In this document: one piece after another, positions 8,803 to 16,845 of the stretch
How positions within the stretch are numbered: the stretch's first letter is position 1
Layout of the letters: each line of letters starts with the position of its first letter
DNA from: Aliishimia sp963721175
Lineage (GTDB): Bacteria > Pseudomonadota > Alphaproteobacteria > Rhodobacterales > Rhodobacteraceae
DNA length: 64,000 nucleotides
Direction: 5' to 3'
Assembly (NCBI GenBank): GCA_963721175.1
Contig: CAVRIG010000018.1
Location: 124,001-188,000, forward strand
Notes under the pieces: model-generated
Told to the model about the DNA's origin: nothing
Seen by the model: only the letters and a program-made list of their open reading frames with translations
Database searches by the model: none
Program-made: the position numbers and the translations under genes

Positions 8803-10100
8803 ATGACCGATTTCTTCGGAGACATAGCGCCGCTGCGCTTCGACCCGGACGCGGAGGGGCTGGCGTTCCGACACTATGACCCGGACGAGATGGTGATGGG
8901 CAAGCGGATGGAGGATCATCTGCGCTTTGCCGTCGCCTACTGGCACAGCTTCGCCTGGCCGGGCGGCGATCCCTTCGGCGGGCAGACCTTCGACCGGCCG
9001 TGGTTCGGCGACACGATGGAGTTGCGCGCGGATGAAGGCGGATGTCGCCTTCGAGATGTTCGAGTTGCTGGGCCAGCCGTTCTTCTGCTTCCACGATGCC
9101 GACATTCGCCCCGAAGGCGCGACGTTCGCCGAGAGCCGCCGGAACTTCGAGGAGATCGTGGATCTCTTCGCGGAGAAGATGGAGACGGCGAAGACCCGGC
9201 TGCTCTGGGGCACGGCCAACATGTTCTCCCACCGCCGTTTCATGTCGGGCGCGTCCACCAACCCGGACCCGGACGTGTTCGCGTGGAGTGCGGCGACCGT
9301 GAAACTCTGCATGGATGCGACGCACCGGCTTGGCGGTCAGAACTACGTGCTCTGGGGCGGGCGCGAGGGGTACGAGACGCTGCTCAACACCGATCTGGGG
9401 CAGGAACTCGACCACATGGGGCGGTTCCTGTCGATGGTGGTCGATTACAAGCACAAGATCGGGTTCGAGGGCCAGATCCTGTTGGAGCCGAAACCGCAGG
9501 AGCCGTCGAAGCATCAGTACGATTACGATGTCGCGACCGTGTACGGGTTTCTCAAGCGCTACGGGCTGGAGAACGAGGTGCGCATGAACATCGAGCAGGG
9601 GCACGCGATCCTGGCCGGGCATTCGTTCGAGCACGAGATCGCACTTGCCAACGCGCTCGGGAATCTTCGGGTCGATCGACATGAATCGCAACGACTACCA
9701 GTCCGGCTGGGACACCGACCAGTTCCCGAACAACGTGCCGGAGGTGGCGCTGGCCTATTACGAGATCCTGAAGGCCGGCGGCTTCACCACCGGCGGCACG
9801 AACTTCGATGCGAAGCTCCGGCGGCAGTCGCTCGATCCGGAAGATCTGATCGCCGCCCATGCCGGCGCGATGGACGTCTGCGCGCGCGGGCTGAAGGCCG
9901 CGGCGAAGATGCTGGAGGATGACGCGCTGGAGGCGCCGCGGCGCGCGCGGTACGCGGGGTGGGAGAGCCCGGAGGCGCAGGCGATGCTGAAGAGCGATCT
10001 GGCAACCATCGCCGCGCGGGTGGAGGAGGAAGGCATAAACCCCGAACCGCGGTCCGGCCGTCAGGAGATCCTGGAGAACATCGTCAACCGGTACGTCTGA
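8803..10100 (+). CDS. xylA: Xylose isomerase, two +1 frameshifts as written
   Basis: Corrected length is about 431 residues, normal for XylA, which interconverts D-xylose and D-xylulose with two divalent metals in a TIM barrel. Diagnostic motifs are FFCFHDADIRPEG (catalytic His and Asp), LLEPKPQEPSKHQYDYD (metal Glu, Lys) and GSIDMNRND followed by the C-terminal metal Asp region. The frame breaks near 9030, where GCGCGATG has an extra G, and near 9662, where GGGATC has an extra A. Removing both restores one uninterrupted frame, so I suspect sequence errors. RBS AGGACAGGAG precedes ATG 8803. No xylB, xylose transporter or regulator is adjacent, which is unusual for xylA. Confidence 0.85.
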
Positions 10101-10119
10101 GAGACCCCGCCCGGCCACT

Positions 10120-10140
10120 CCGACCAGCGAAAGCGGTCGG
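10120..10140. terminator. Hairpin between convergent xylA and bfr
   Basis: CCGACC pairs with GGTCGG around a 9-nt loop (AGCGAAAGC) in the 64-bp gap between the 3' ends of xylA and bfr. There is no T-run on either side, so it is a weak or bidirectional terminator candidate only. Confidence 0.35.
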
Positions 10141-10164
10141 GCGGCCAGCGGCAGTGGACAGGTC

Positions 10165-10650
10165 TTACTCCGCCTCGTCCATCGGCGTCGCGTTCAGCTG
10201 CGCATAATTCTCGGCGCCGACGCGTCCATAGAGATCAAGCTGCGTCTCGAGCATGTCGATATGACCCTCCTCGTCGGCGAGCAACTCCTCGAACAACTCC
10301 TTCGTCACCCAGTCGCCGACCGACGCGCAGTATTCGCGCGCCTCCTTGTAGAGCGTCCGCGCGTCATGCTCGGCGGCGAGGTCGCACTCCAGCGTTTCCT
10401 TCGGGTTCTGCCCGATCCGCAGCGGGTCGAGCTTCTGCAGGTTCGGGTGGCCTTCGAGGAAGATGATCCGATCCATGATCTTGTCCGCGTGGTGCATCTC
10501 CTCGACGCTTTCCTCGCGGCTCTTCTTGGCCATCCGGCCCAATCCCCAATCGTCCTGCAGCCTGTAGTGAAGCCAGTACTGGCTGATCGCGGTCAACTCG
10601 CTGCGGAGCGCCTTGTTCAGGTATTCGATGACTTTGCTGTCGCCTTGCAT
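10165..10650 (-). CDS. bfr: Bacterioferritin
   Basis: The 161-residue product matches bacterioferritin in length and sequence. It is a four-helix-bundle iron-storage subunit that assembles as a 24-mer and binds heme between subunits. Ferroxidase-site residues are visible in LRSELTAISQYWLHY, ESVEEMHHADKIMDRI (the Exx-H pair and heme-ligand Met region) and ELLADEEGHIDMLE. I chose ATG 10648-10650 (MQGDSKVIEYLN), the family's usual N terminus; the longer upstream reading is non-homologous. The 3' end of bfd overlaps its 5' end by 34 bp, so the two are co-transcribed. Confidence 0.95.
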   Translation of the reverse strand: MQGDSKVIEYLNKALRSELTAISQYWLHYRLQDDWGLGRMAKKSREESVEEMHHADKIMDRIIFLEGHPNLQKLDPLRIGQNPKETLECDLAAEHDARTLYKEAREYCASVGDWVTKELFEELLADEEGHIDMLETQLDLYGRVGAENYAQLNATPMDEAE

Positions 10651-10892
10651 GTCCGGGTATCCTGTCTTGCTTCGGCCCGAAGGTGACAGAGTTCCACCGG
10701 GACTTCCAGATTCTTGTTGCCGCGCATTGTCGCAACGAACAGCGGCAGGCAGCCGCCGCAATCAGGTGCCTTGCCGAGCGCCCGATACACCTTGCCGGGC
10801 GTGATCAGGGTCGCTTGGTCGGCCGCCCGCATCCAGTCGATTGCAGCGTGAATGTCCTTGTCCGAAATTCCCTGGCACTGACAGACGATCAT
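10617..10892 (-). CDS. bfd: Bacterioferritin-associated ferredoxin
   Basis: This 91-residue protein begins MIVCQCQGISDKDI and has PDCGGCLPLF, giving the four Cys (CxC and CxxC) of the BFD [2Fe-2S] fold. Bfd donates electrons to bacterioferritin to release stored iron. ATG 10892 is preceded by CGGAG; a GTG directly before it is less likely. The C-terminal tail beyond about residue 65 overlaps the start of bfr and is not conserved in the family. It is unclear whether a frameshift has extended it. Confidence 0.9.
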   Translation of the reverse strand: MIVCQCQGISDKDIHAAIDWMRAADQATLITPGKVYRALGKAPDCGGCLPLFVATMRGNKNLEVPVELCHLRAEARQDTRTCKATAKSSNT

Positions 10893-10979
10893 CACGAAAA
10901 CTCCGTCGGATTCGGTTGGCGTTTCAGCATCATACTAGCTGCCGATCGAGTGAGGGTCACGTCGTGTCTCCAGATCAGA

Positions 10980-11456
10980 TCAATGCAGCGTGGCCGGTTG
11001 GGGGTGGTCATGTGTCGCAGCACGCGACATCAGCGACATCCGCTTCAGCGCCAGCCCGAACTCCTGGGCCAGCCCGACGAGCACGGGCGCCATGTCGGCC
11101 CGCACGATCGTGGCTGCGAGCATCAGCGCGTCATCCCGCGCGCCCTCGCTCGCGTAACCCACGAAATGCGCAAAACATGCCTCGTCCGCGCCAAGGCACT
11201 TGCAGGCCACGTCGTGCCGCATCAGCGGACGCCGCCCGTGCCGCGCGCAGAGATCGCACAGCGTCTCGAAACTCTTCAGCGCTTCACGCCCCGCTCCCGA
11301 TCCGAGCGTGCGCGCAAAATCCGACCAGACCCGGTTCTGGCTGTCGGGCCCGTCGCACCAGAGCCGCAGATAGAAGACGGCACCGGCCTCGACCGCGTCC
11401 AGCTCGGCGACGTATCCGACCGGCGCCGCGCCGCGATGGGATCTCGTTTCGCTCAT
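10980..11456 (-). CDS. Cys-rich hypothetical protein coupled to hemP
   Basis: I do not recognise this 158-residue protein. It is soluble, with no signal peptide or membrane segment. It has a Cys cluster in the middle (CDLCARHG, then HDVACKCLGADEACFAHF) and a helical C terminus rich in Ala and Leu, which could bind metal or heme. Its ATG (11454-11456) overlaps the hemP stop in ATGA, so translation is coupled to a heme-uptake gene. Bfd and bfr lie directly downstream on the same strand. This context points to iron or heme handling, which is inference. The start MSETRSHRG is fixed by the overlap; the longer upstream reading runs antisense to hemP frames. Confidence 0.7.
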   Translation of the reverse strand: MSETRSHRGAAPVGYVAELDAVEAGAVFYLRLWCDGPDSQNRVWSDFARTLGSGAGREALKSFETLCDLCARHGRRPLMRHDVACKCLGADEACFAHFVGYASEGARDDALMLAATIVRADMAPVLVGLAQEFGLALKRMSLMSRAATHDHPQPATLH

Positions 11457-11620
11457 TTCGTGAGGATCAGCTTGCCGGCCCGGGTGACGCGCAGGGTGTA
11501 ATCCTGCTGGCCGAGCCGAATGATGGCCAGACCGCCACCTTCTGTCAGCTCCAGTGCGTCGTGCCTTGGGAGCTCCTTCTGCACAGTCTTCCGCATGTCC
11601 GCGCCACATGTCATGCCCAT
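11453..11620 (-). CDS. hemP: Hemin uptake protein HemP
   Basis: The 55-residue protein ends LRVTRAGKLILTK, the conserved C-terminal signature of the HemP/HmuP family, with LAIIRLGQQDY just before it. HemP proteins are small, iron-regulated and needed for heme uptake gene expression or transport in several proteobacteria. RBS CCGGAGGTG lies 6 nt before the ATG. The stop overlaps the next gene in ATGA. The upstream 53-aa frame overlaps its start by 10 bp. It is probably expressed from the promoter at 11841-11869 under iron control. Confidence 0.9.
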   Translation of the reverse strand: MGMTCGADMRKTVQKELPRHDALELTEGGGLAIIRLGQQDYTLRVTRAGKLILTK

Positions 11621-11772
11621 CTGCGCACCTCCGGCCTTTGCTCGATCCGATCAAGCAGCCATTCGATCGAGCCGATCTCCGCGCTCACCATTCCGAAAAC
11701 GGTGACGAGAATCTCGCGGCAATCGGATCGACATGACTGATGCTGCATGGCGCTGCGTACCTCGGGTGTCAT
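11611..11772 (-). CDS. Small 53-aa hypothetical protein upstream of hemP
   Basis: The reading frame starts MTPEVRSAMQHQSC with a good RBS (GAAGGAG) 7 nt before the ATG. It ends EVRRWA inside the hemP start, overlapping it by 10 bp. It has two Cys (SCRSDC) and a predicted helix (VSAEIGSIEWLLDRIEQ). No family is recognised. The spacing suggests either a genuine small protein or a leader peptide coupling translation to hemP. It lies 62 nt after the predicted transcription start. Confidence 0.55.
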   Translation of the reverse strand: MTPEVRSAMQHQSCRSDCREILVTVFGMVSAEIGSIEWLLDRIEQRPEVRRWA

Positions 11773-11840
11773 CTGCAACTCCTTCTTCGGTTTCCAAACG
11801 TGCTGGCTGACCCGAAGGCGATGGCTGGCGTCTGCAGTTA

Positions 11841-11869
11841 AATCTGAGTGTTTCAGTCGGATTTGTCAA
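11841..11869 (-). promoter_or_regulatory. Sigma-70-type promoter for the hemP unit
   Basis: Read on the minus strand, TTGACA (11864-11869) is followed by a 17-bp spacer and CAGATT (11841-11846). The -35 is perfect and the -10 matches 3 of 6. Transcription would start near 11834, about 62 nt before the 53-aa frame. The surrounding 11830-11880 stretch is AT-rich against the GC-rich background. An iron-responsive operator is expected for hemP, but I could not define a clear RirA or Irr box. Confidence 0.5.
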
Positions 11870-11985
11870 TCTGCGTTTTTGGTCAAACTGGTTCCGTCCG
11901 CTCGCCACCCCGACGTTGGCATTCCAACAGTGAAAAGGCGCGAGCGTTTGCGCCCGCGCCTTCAGTTTTGCCTGCCTGAGAAGGA

Positions 11986-12513
11986 TCAGTCGTGCGAAGC
12001 ACCACGCCGTTGCAGCGTCAGCGCACCATCCCCATCACGGTCCATCCGCTCGACGACTCCTTCAAGGCGAATATCGATTTCATCGCTGCCGATCATGCCA
12101 TCGCCATCCGCGTCCATTTCCTGGAACGCATCGACCATGAGAAACCGCGTGAACTCGCGATAGAGCGTGTCGAATTCCTCGATCGACAATGCGCCGTCGC
12201 CCGACGCGTCCGCCTCGGTCAGTTTCGCCGCGCGAAACGCGTCGACCTCTTCCTGGGTCACCGCGCCGTTGCCATCGGCGTCCACGGCGACAAAGATGTT
12301 GCGGAACATCTCTCCACCGCCGCGGCGCCCGAAGCCGTGATGCCCGCCGTGGCCGCGTCGGTGGCCATCGCCGCGATACTCGGCCTTGGCCGGCTTCGCG
12401 TCCTGAGCCTGCGGGTTGACTTCGGGCCGATCCTGCGCCGTCGCAACGACCGCACCAGAAACTGCCATGAGCGTGATGAGAAAGCCTGCCTGAATCAGGT
12501 TCGAAGTCTTCAT
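11986..12513 (-). CDS. Secreted EF-hand calcium-binding protein
   Basis: The 175-residue protein has a signal peptide (MKTSNLIQAGFLITLMAVS..., cleavage near ATAQ). A His/Gly-rich linker (HRRGHGGHHGFGRRGGG) follows, then four EF-hand loops: DADGNGAVTQEE, DASGDGALSIEE, DADGDGMIGSDE and DRDGDGALTL. The loop Asp positions 1, 3 and 5 are intact, so calcium binding is likely. Location should be periplasmic or extracellular. It is divergent from a two-component system 247 bp away; the sensor could respond to the same ions. The His-rich linker may bind transition metals. Confidence 0.85.
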   Translation of the reverse strand: MKTSNLIQAGFLITLMAVSGAVVATAQDRPEVNPQAQDAKPAKAEYRGDGHRRGHGGHHGFGRRGGGEMFRNIFVAVDADGNGAVTQEEVDAFRAAKLTEADASGDGALSIEEFDTLYREFTRFLMVDAFQEMDADGDGMIGSDEIDIRLEGVVERMDRDGDGALTLQRRGASHD

Positions 12514-12760
12514 TGTGTGATCCTTTCTGTCTCGATCTCTCGCGCGGCGCTGTCGCCGCCGATGACACCGATCTAGGGGATCCGGGCGCGAAAGGTTTGT
12601 CAGCGGAATGTCCGTTTTGTCGCCGGCCGTCGCATCTCGCCGACTTGATACATGTTGCGACAATCCAGCATGGCGCGATGATGCCGGCAGGCTGGTGTGA
12701 AGGCGGATCTTCGCTGTATCTCTGGGCGCGGGACCGGACATACGGAAGACGAAGGCACGC

Positions 12761-13474
12761 ATGGACAGCATCGAATTCCAGATCCTGATCGTCGACGATG
12801 CCCGCGACATCCGCGAGCCGCTGGGCCAATATCTGCGCAAACAGGGGTATCGCACGCAGCTTGCCGCCAACGCCACGGAGGCTCGGCGTCTTCTGGACGA
12901 GGCCGTGATCCATCTCGTCGTGCTCGACATCATGATGCCGGGCGAGGATGGGCTGAGCCTCTGCCGCTGGATCGTGGGGCGTGGCGGCCCCCCGGTGATC
13001 CTGTTGACCGCGATGGCCGACGACACCGACCGGATCGTCGGGCTGGAGCTGGGCGCGGACGACTACATCGTGAAGCCGTTCAACCCGCGCGAACTGCTGG
13101 CCCGGGTCCGCGCCGTGTTGCGCCGCGTCCCGCCCCCTGCCCCGCAGATCCGACAGGGACAGCGACGGTTCGCAGGCTGGTGCCATGATCCGACGACGCA
13201 CCGGCTGGACCACGTGGACGGGCGGCAGGTCGGCCTGACCTCCGGCGAGAGCCGCCTGCTGGCAGTGCTGCTCGACCACCCGCGCACCGTGCTGGACCGC
13301 GACCGGCTGCTGGACCTGACGGCGGGACGCGAGGCCAAGGCCTATGACCGCGCGATCGACAACACCGTGAGCCGCCTGCGCCGCAAGATCGAACCCGACC
13401 CCAAGGCACCCAGCCTGATCGTCACGGAATGGGGAGGCGGCTACATGCTCACCGCCGACGTCGAGGACGCATGA
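12761..13474 (+). CDS. OmpR-family response regulator
   Basis: The 237-residue protein has an N-terminal receiver domain (acidic pair LIVDDARD, phospho-acceptor Asp in LVVLDIMMPGEDG near residue 51, switch Lys in YIVKPFNPREL). A C-terminal winged-helix DNA-binding domain follows (GLTSGESRLLAVLLDHP, ending RLRRKIEPDPKAPSLIVTEWGGGY). It regulates transcription on phosphorylation by the sensor kinase encoded next, whose ATG overlaps its stop (ATGA). Targets are unknown; the divergent EF-hand gene is a natural candidate. Confidence 0.93.
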   Translation: MDSIEFQILIVDDARDIREPLGQYLRKQGYRTQLAANATEARRLLDEAVIHLVVLDIMMPGEDGLSLCRWIVGRGGPPVILLTAMADDTDRIVGLELGADDYIVKPFNPRELLARVRAVLRRVPPPAPQIRQGQRRFAGWCHDPTTHRLDHVDGRQVGLTSGESRLLAVLLDHPRTVLDRDRLLDLTAGREAKAYDRAIDNTVSRLRRKIEPDPKAPSLIVTEWGGGYMLTADVEDA

Positions 13475-14886
13475 GGAGGCTGCGCCGCCTGATCCCGCAG
13501 GGCATGGCCGGCCGGTTCGCGCTGCTTCTGGCCGTTGCGCTGGTCGCGGCGAACCTGATCGCGCTCGCCCTGCTGTCGCTGGAGCGGGTCCGGCTGGACC
13601 AGGCCGCGCGCACCTCGCGCGAGATCGAGCGGATCGTGTCCCTGGTGCCCGCCATAGAAGCCGTCGCGCCCTCGGACCGGGACGAGATCGCACGGCGTGC
13701 CTCCACCCGGTTCTCGCGCGTGCGCATCCGCGCGGGCCCGATCGTCCGGAGGCCGCCGACGGGCGTGCGATCCCGCGATCTGACGAACGAACTGACCGAA
13801 GCCCTGCCGGGCCGCACCGTTCAGGCCGCGATCTTCGTCCGGCGCGAGGACGGACCGGACGATGCGGACGACGGTCGCGCGGACGACCGCGGCGACCGGG
13901 GCTGGCGCACGCGGCACTGGTCCGACCGGTGGCGCGGGCGCGAAACCATTGTCGTCTCCATCCGGCTGCTTGGACCCGAAGGCGAGGCGCCGCAGTGGCT
14001 GAATGTCGTGGCCCGAGACCCCAGGTCGCGCCCGCCGGGGATGCAGGAGGAGGTCTTCTTCCTCGTGCTCGGGCTGTCGCTGGCGGCGGTGCTTGGGGTC
14101 GGGCTGATCTTCATCCGGCGGCTGACGCGCCCCTTGGCCGCCATTGCCGAGGCCGCGCGCGCGGCGGGCCGGGGCGACCGTACCGCGCGCGTGCCCGAAG
14201 AGGGCGCCCGGGAGATGCGCGACGCCGCGGCCGCGTTCAACGACATGCAGTCCCGCATCGCGCGCTTCGACAGCGAACGGATGCGCACGCTGGCCGCCGT
14301 CGGCCACGATCTGCGGACGCCGATCACCTCGCTCCGCATCCGCGCCGAACTGCTGGACGAGTCGGAGGGCGAACCGATCATCCGAACGCTCGACGAGATG
14401 AACGTGATGGCGGACGGGCTGATCGCCTATGCCCGCGGGGCGGGATCTGCCGAAGACCCGCAGGCGCTCGATCTCGTCCCGTTCCTCCGCCGGCTCTGCG
14501 AGGACCGCGGGGCGAAGTTCCTGTCCTCGCCCGACGTGACCATGACGGCGCAGCCAGTGGCGCTGGGTCGTGCGATCGGGAACCTGATCGACAATGCGCT
14601 GCGCTACGGCGGCATGGCGGAGGTTTGCCTGAGCCCAGAGCCCGGCGCCGCCATCATCACCATCGAGGATGACGGCCCCGGCATTCCGCCCGAGCGACTG
14701 GACGACATGTTCGAACCCTTCGTGCGGGGCGAGGAAAGCCGCAGCGCCGAGACAGGTGGCGCGGGATTGGGGCTGTCGATCGCCCGCAACGTGATCTCCA
14801 ATCATGGCGGTACGATCACGCTTGAAAATCGCGAAGCGGGCGGGCTGAGGGTCCGGGTCTGGCTGCCGTTGAAGACGGAGGCGTGA
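13471..14886 (+). CDS. Membrane sensor histidine kinase
   Basis: The protein has 471 residues. TM1 is at about 13-35. The periplasmic sensor domain (about 36-185) contains a very charged Asp/Arg-rich loop (DGPDDADDGRADDRGD). TM2 (VFFLVLGLSLAAVLGVGLIFI) leads into HAMP. The HisKA domain carries VGHDLRTPITSLR and the HATPase_c domain IGNLIDNALRYG, DDGPGIPPERL and GGAGLGLSIARN. It phosphorylates the response regulator it overlaps (ATGA at 13471). The acidic periplasmic loop may sense cations, as in PhoQ-like sensors; this is inference. Confidence 0.92.
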   Translation: MRRLRRLIPQGMAGRFALLLAVALVAANLIALALLSLERVRLDQAARTSREIERIVSLVPAIEAVAPSDRDEIARRASTRFSRVRIRAGPIVRRPPTGVRSRDLTNELTEALPGRTVQAAIFVRREDGPDDADDGRADDRGDRGWRTRHWSDRWRGRETIVVSIRLLGPEGEAPQWLNVVARDPRSRPPGMQEEVFFLVLGLSLAAVLGVGLIFIRRLTRPLAAIAEAARAAGRGDRTARVPEEGAREMRDAAAAFNDMQSRIARFDSERMRTLAAVGHDLRTPITSLRIRAELLDESEGEPIIRTLDEMNVMADGLIAYARGAGSAEDPQALDLVPFLRRLCEDRGAKFLSSPDVTMTAQPVALGRAIGNLIDNALRYGGMAEVCLSPEPGAAIITIEDDGPGIPPERLDDMFEPFVRGEESRSAETGGAGLGLSIARNVISNHGGTITLENREAGGLRVRVWLPLKTEA

Positions 14887-14890
14887 CGTG

Positions 14891-15802
14891 ATGCGCGTGC
14901 TCTGGAAGTCTGCGGTCTTTACGCTGCTGATCGCGGTTTCGCTGCTCGGCTGCCAGCACGTTCGCATGTCGCAAGGACCGGAGTTGACGGCCCCGCCTGA
15001 CGGCACCCTGCGCCTTGCCACCTACAACGTGCACTACATCCTCGTGAACCGGCGCGGGGGGCGGTGGGGTCTTTCGGGGTGGGAACGCCGCAAACATCCG
15101 CTCGACGCGGCGTTTCAGGCGTTGGACGCGGACGTGGTGGCGTTTCAGGAGATGGAGAGCTTTGCCGGCGGCAATGCCGACACGTCGAACCTGGCCCGCA
15201 CGTGGCTCCTGGAGAACAACCCCGAATATGCCGCAGCGGCAATCGGCGACTGGCGAGGTTTCCCCTCGACCCAGCCCGTGTTCTACCGCACCCGCCGGTT
15301 GGACCTGCTGGACCAGGGCTGGTTCTTCTTCTCGGAGACGCCGGAGGTCATCTACTCCCGCACGTTCGACGGCTCCTACCCGGCCTTCGCGTCCTGGGCG
15401 CGCTTTCGCACGACGAAAGGTGGCGCGGAATTTCGCGTGCTGAACGTGCATCTGGATTACTCCAGCGCGGAGAACCGCCGCCGGTCCATCGACCTGATCG
15501 CGGCCCGCGTGGCGCCATGGATCCGCGACGGCGAAACGGTCTTCCTCGCCGGCGACCTCAATGCGCGGCTGGGATCGTCGCTGCACGATCGGCTCGAGGA
15601 GGTCGGCCTGACATTCACGGAGGTTCCCGGCGCGACCTACCACCTTGATTACGGGCTTCACCTCTTCGGCGCGATCGACCACATTGCGTTCGCCGGTGCC
15701 GCGCGGCCGGTCGGCCCACCGATGGTGCTGCGCCAGAAATTCGGGCCGGTCCGGGCCAGCGATCACTACCCGGTCGTGGCCGATTTCCGACTGGCGCAGT
15801 GA
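14891..15802 (+). CDS. Endonuclease/exonuclease/phosphatase family lipoprotein
   Basis: The 303-residue product starts with a lipoprotein signal (AVSLLGCQHV lipobox), so it is probably membrane-anchored in the periplasm. The rest is the EEP fold: LATYNVHY, DADVVAFQEMES with the metal Glu, LNVHLDYSS, LAGDLNARLGS with Asp-Asn, and the terminal RASDHYPVVADF with the catalytic Asp-His. Members hydrolyse phosphodiesters in DNA, phospholipids or inositol phosphates; the substrate is not assigned. ATG 14891 is 4 bp after the kinase stop, so it is probably co-transcribed with the two-component system. Confidence 0.82.
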   Translation: MRVLWKSAVFTLLIAVSLLGCQHVRMSQGPELTAPPDGTLRLATYNVHYILVNRRGGRWGLSGWERRKHPLDAAFQALDADVVAFQEMESFAGGNADTSNLARTWLLENNPEYAAAAIGDWRGFPSTQPVFYRTRRLDLLDQGWFFFSETPEVIYSRTFDGSYPAFASWARFRTTKGGAEFRVLNVHLDYSSAENRRRSIDLIAARVAPWIRDGETVFLAGDLNARLGSSLHDRLEEVGLTFTEVPGATYHLDYGLHLFGAIDHIAFAGAARPVGPPMVLRQKFGPVRASDHYPVVADFRLAQ

Positions 15803-15810
15803 TCGGACGA

Positions 15811-16845
15811 TCAGCGTTTCGCGCGGGGATCGATCAGCCTCCGGATCAAGCCTTTCCGCGTGACCTGCCCGACGACCTGCCCATCCCGTTCGACGGACAG
15901 GACATTGTCGGCTTCCGAGATCCGTGCCATGAGGTCGCCGACCGCGAGGCCCGCCGACACCGCCGGCCCCGTCGCAGCGCCGGTCGACGGCTCCATCACG
16001 TCTTCGGCCGTCAGCACGCCAAGCGGATTCATGTGCGCCACGAAATCGGCCACGTACCCATTGGCGGGATCGGAGAAGATGTCCTTGGGCGTGCCGCATT
16101 GCACGATCCGGCCGTCCTCCATGATCGCGATCCGGTTGCCGATCTTGAACGCCTCGTCGAGATCGTGGCTGACGAAGATGATCGTCCGCTTCAGCCGCGA
16201 CTGCAGCTCTAGCAGTTCGTCCTGCAGCCGGGTGCGGATCAGCGGGTCGAGCGCGGAGAACGGCTCGTCCATCAGCAGGATCGGCGCATCGGTGGCAAAG
16301 GCGCGGGCAAGCCCCACGCGCTGCTGCATGCCGCCCGACAGCTCCCCCACCTTGCGGTCGGCCCAGTCGGAGAGCCCGACCAGTTCGAGCTGCTGTTCGA
16401 CCTTGGCGCGGCGTTCCGTCTTTCCCATGCCGCCCAATTCAAGGCCCAGACCGACATTCTCCCAGACCGTCCGCCAGGGCAGAAGTCCGAACTGCTGGAA
16501 CACCATGGCCACGCATTCGCGCCGGACCCGCTGAAGATCGGATTTAGACGCATGGGTGACGTCGCATTGCCACGCGCCGTCGAAGATCGTTACCGCGCCC
16601 CGCGCAACCGGATTGAGTCCGTTCACCGCACGCAACAGGGTGGATTTCCCGGAGCCCGACAAGCCCATCAGCACGAGGATCTCGCCCTCGGCCACGTCGA
16701 GCGTGCAATTATGAACGCCCAGCACCTGGTCGGTCTCCGCCTGGATGGCCCCCCGGTCCTTGCCCGCATCCATCAGGGGCAGCGCCTTGGCCGGCGCATC
16801 GCCGAAGACGATCGAGACGTTGTCGATCATGACCGCACTGCTCAT
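15811..16845 (-). CDS. choV: Choline ABC transporter ATP-binding protein
   Basis: The 344-residue ATPase has Walker A (GLSGSGKST), Q-loop VFQQFGLLPW, signature LSGGMQQRVGLARA and Walker B ILLMDEPFSALDP. A C-terminal extension (about 265-344) looks like a reduced CBS-type regulatory module, as in ProV/OpuAA. It powers quaternary-amine uptake. It is the third gene of choXWV and its start overlaps choW (ATGA). Assignment to choline rather than glycine betaine rests on the choX homolog and the gene order known from Sinorhizobium. Confidence 0.88.
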   Translation of the reverse strand: MSSAVMIDNVSIVFGDAPAKALPLMDAGKDRGAIQAETDQVLGVHNCTLDVAEGEILVLMGLSGSGKSTLLRAVNGLNPVARGAVTIFDGAWQCDVTHASKSDLQRVRRECVAMVFQQFGLLPWRTVWENVGLGLELGGMGKTERRAKVEQQLELVGLSDWADRKVGELSGGMQQRVGLARAFATDAPILLMDEPFSALDPLIRTRLQDELLELQSRLKRTIIFVSHDLDEAFKIGNRIAIMEDGRIVQCGTPKDIFSDPANGYVADFVAHMNPLGVLTAEDVMEPSTGAATGPAVSAGLAVGDLMARISEADNVLSVERDGQVVGQVTRKGLIRRLIDPRAKR

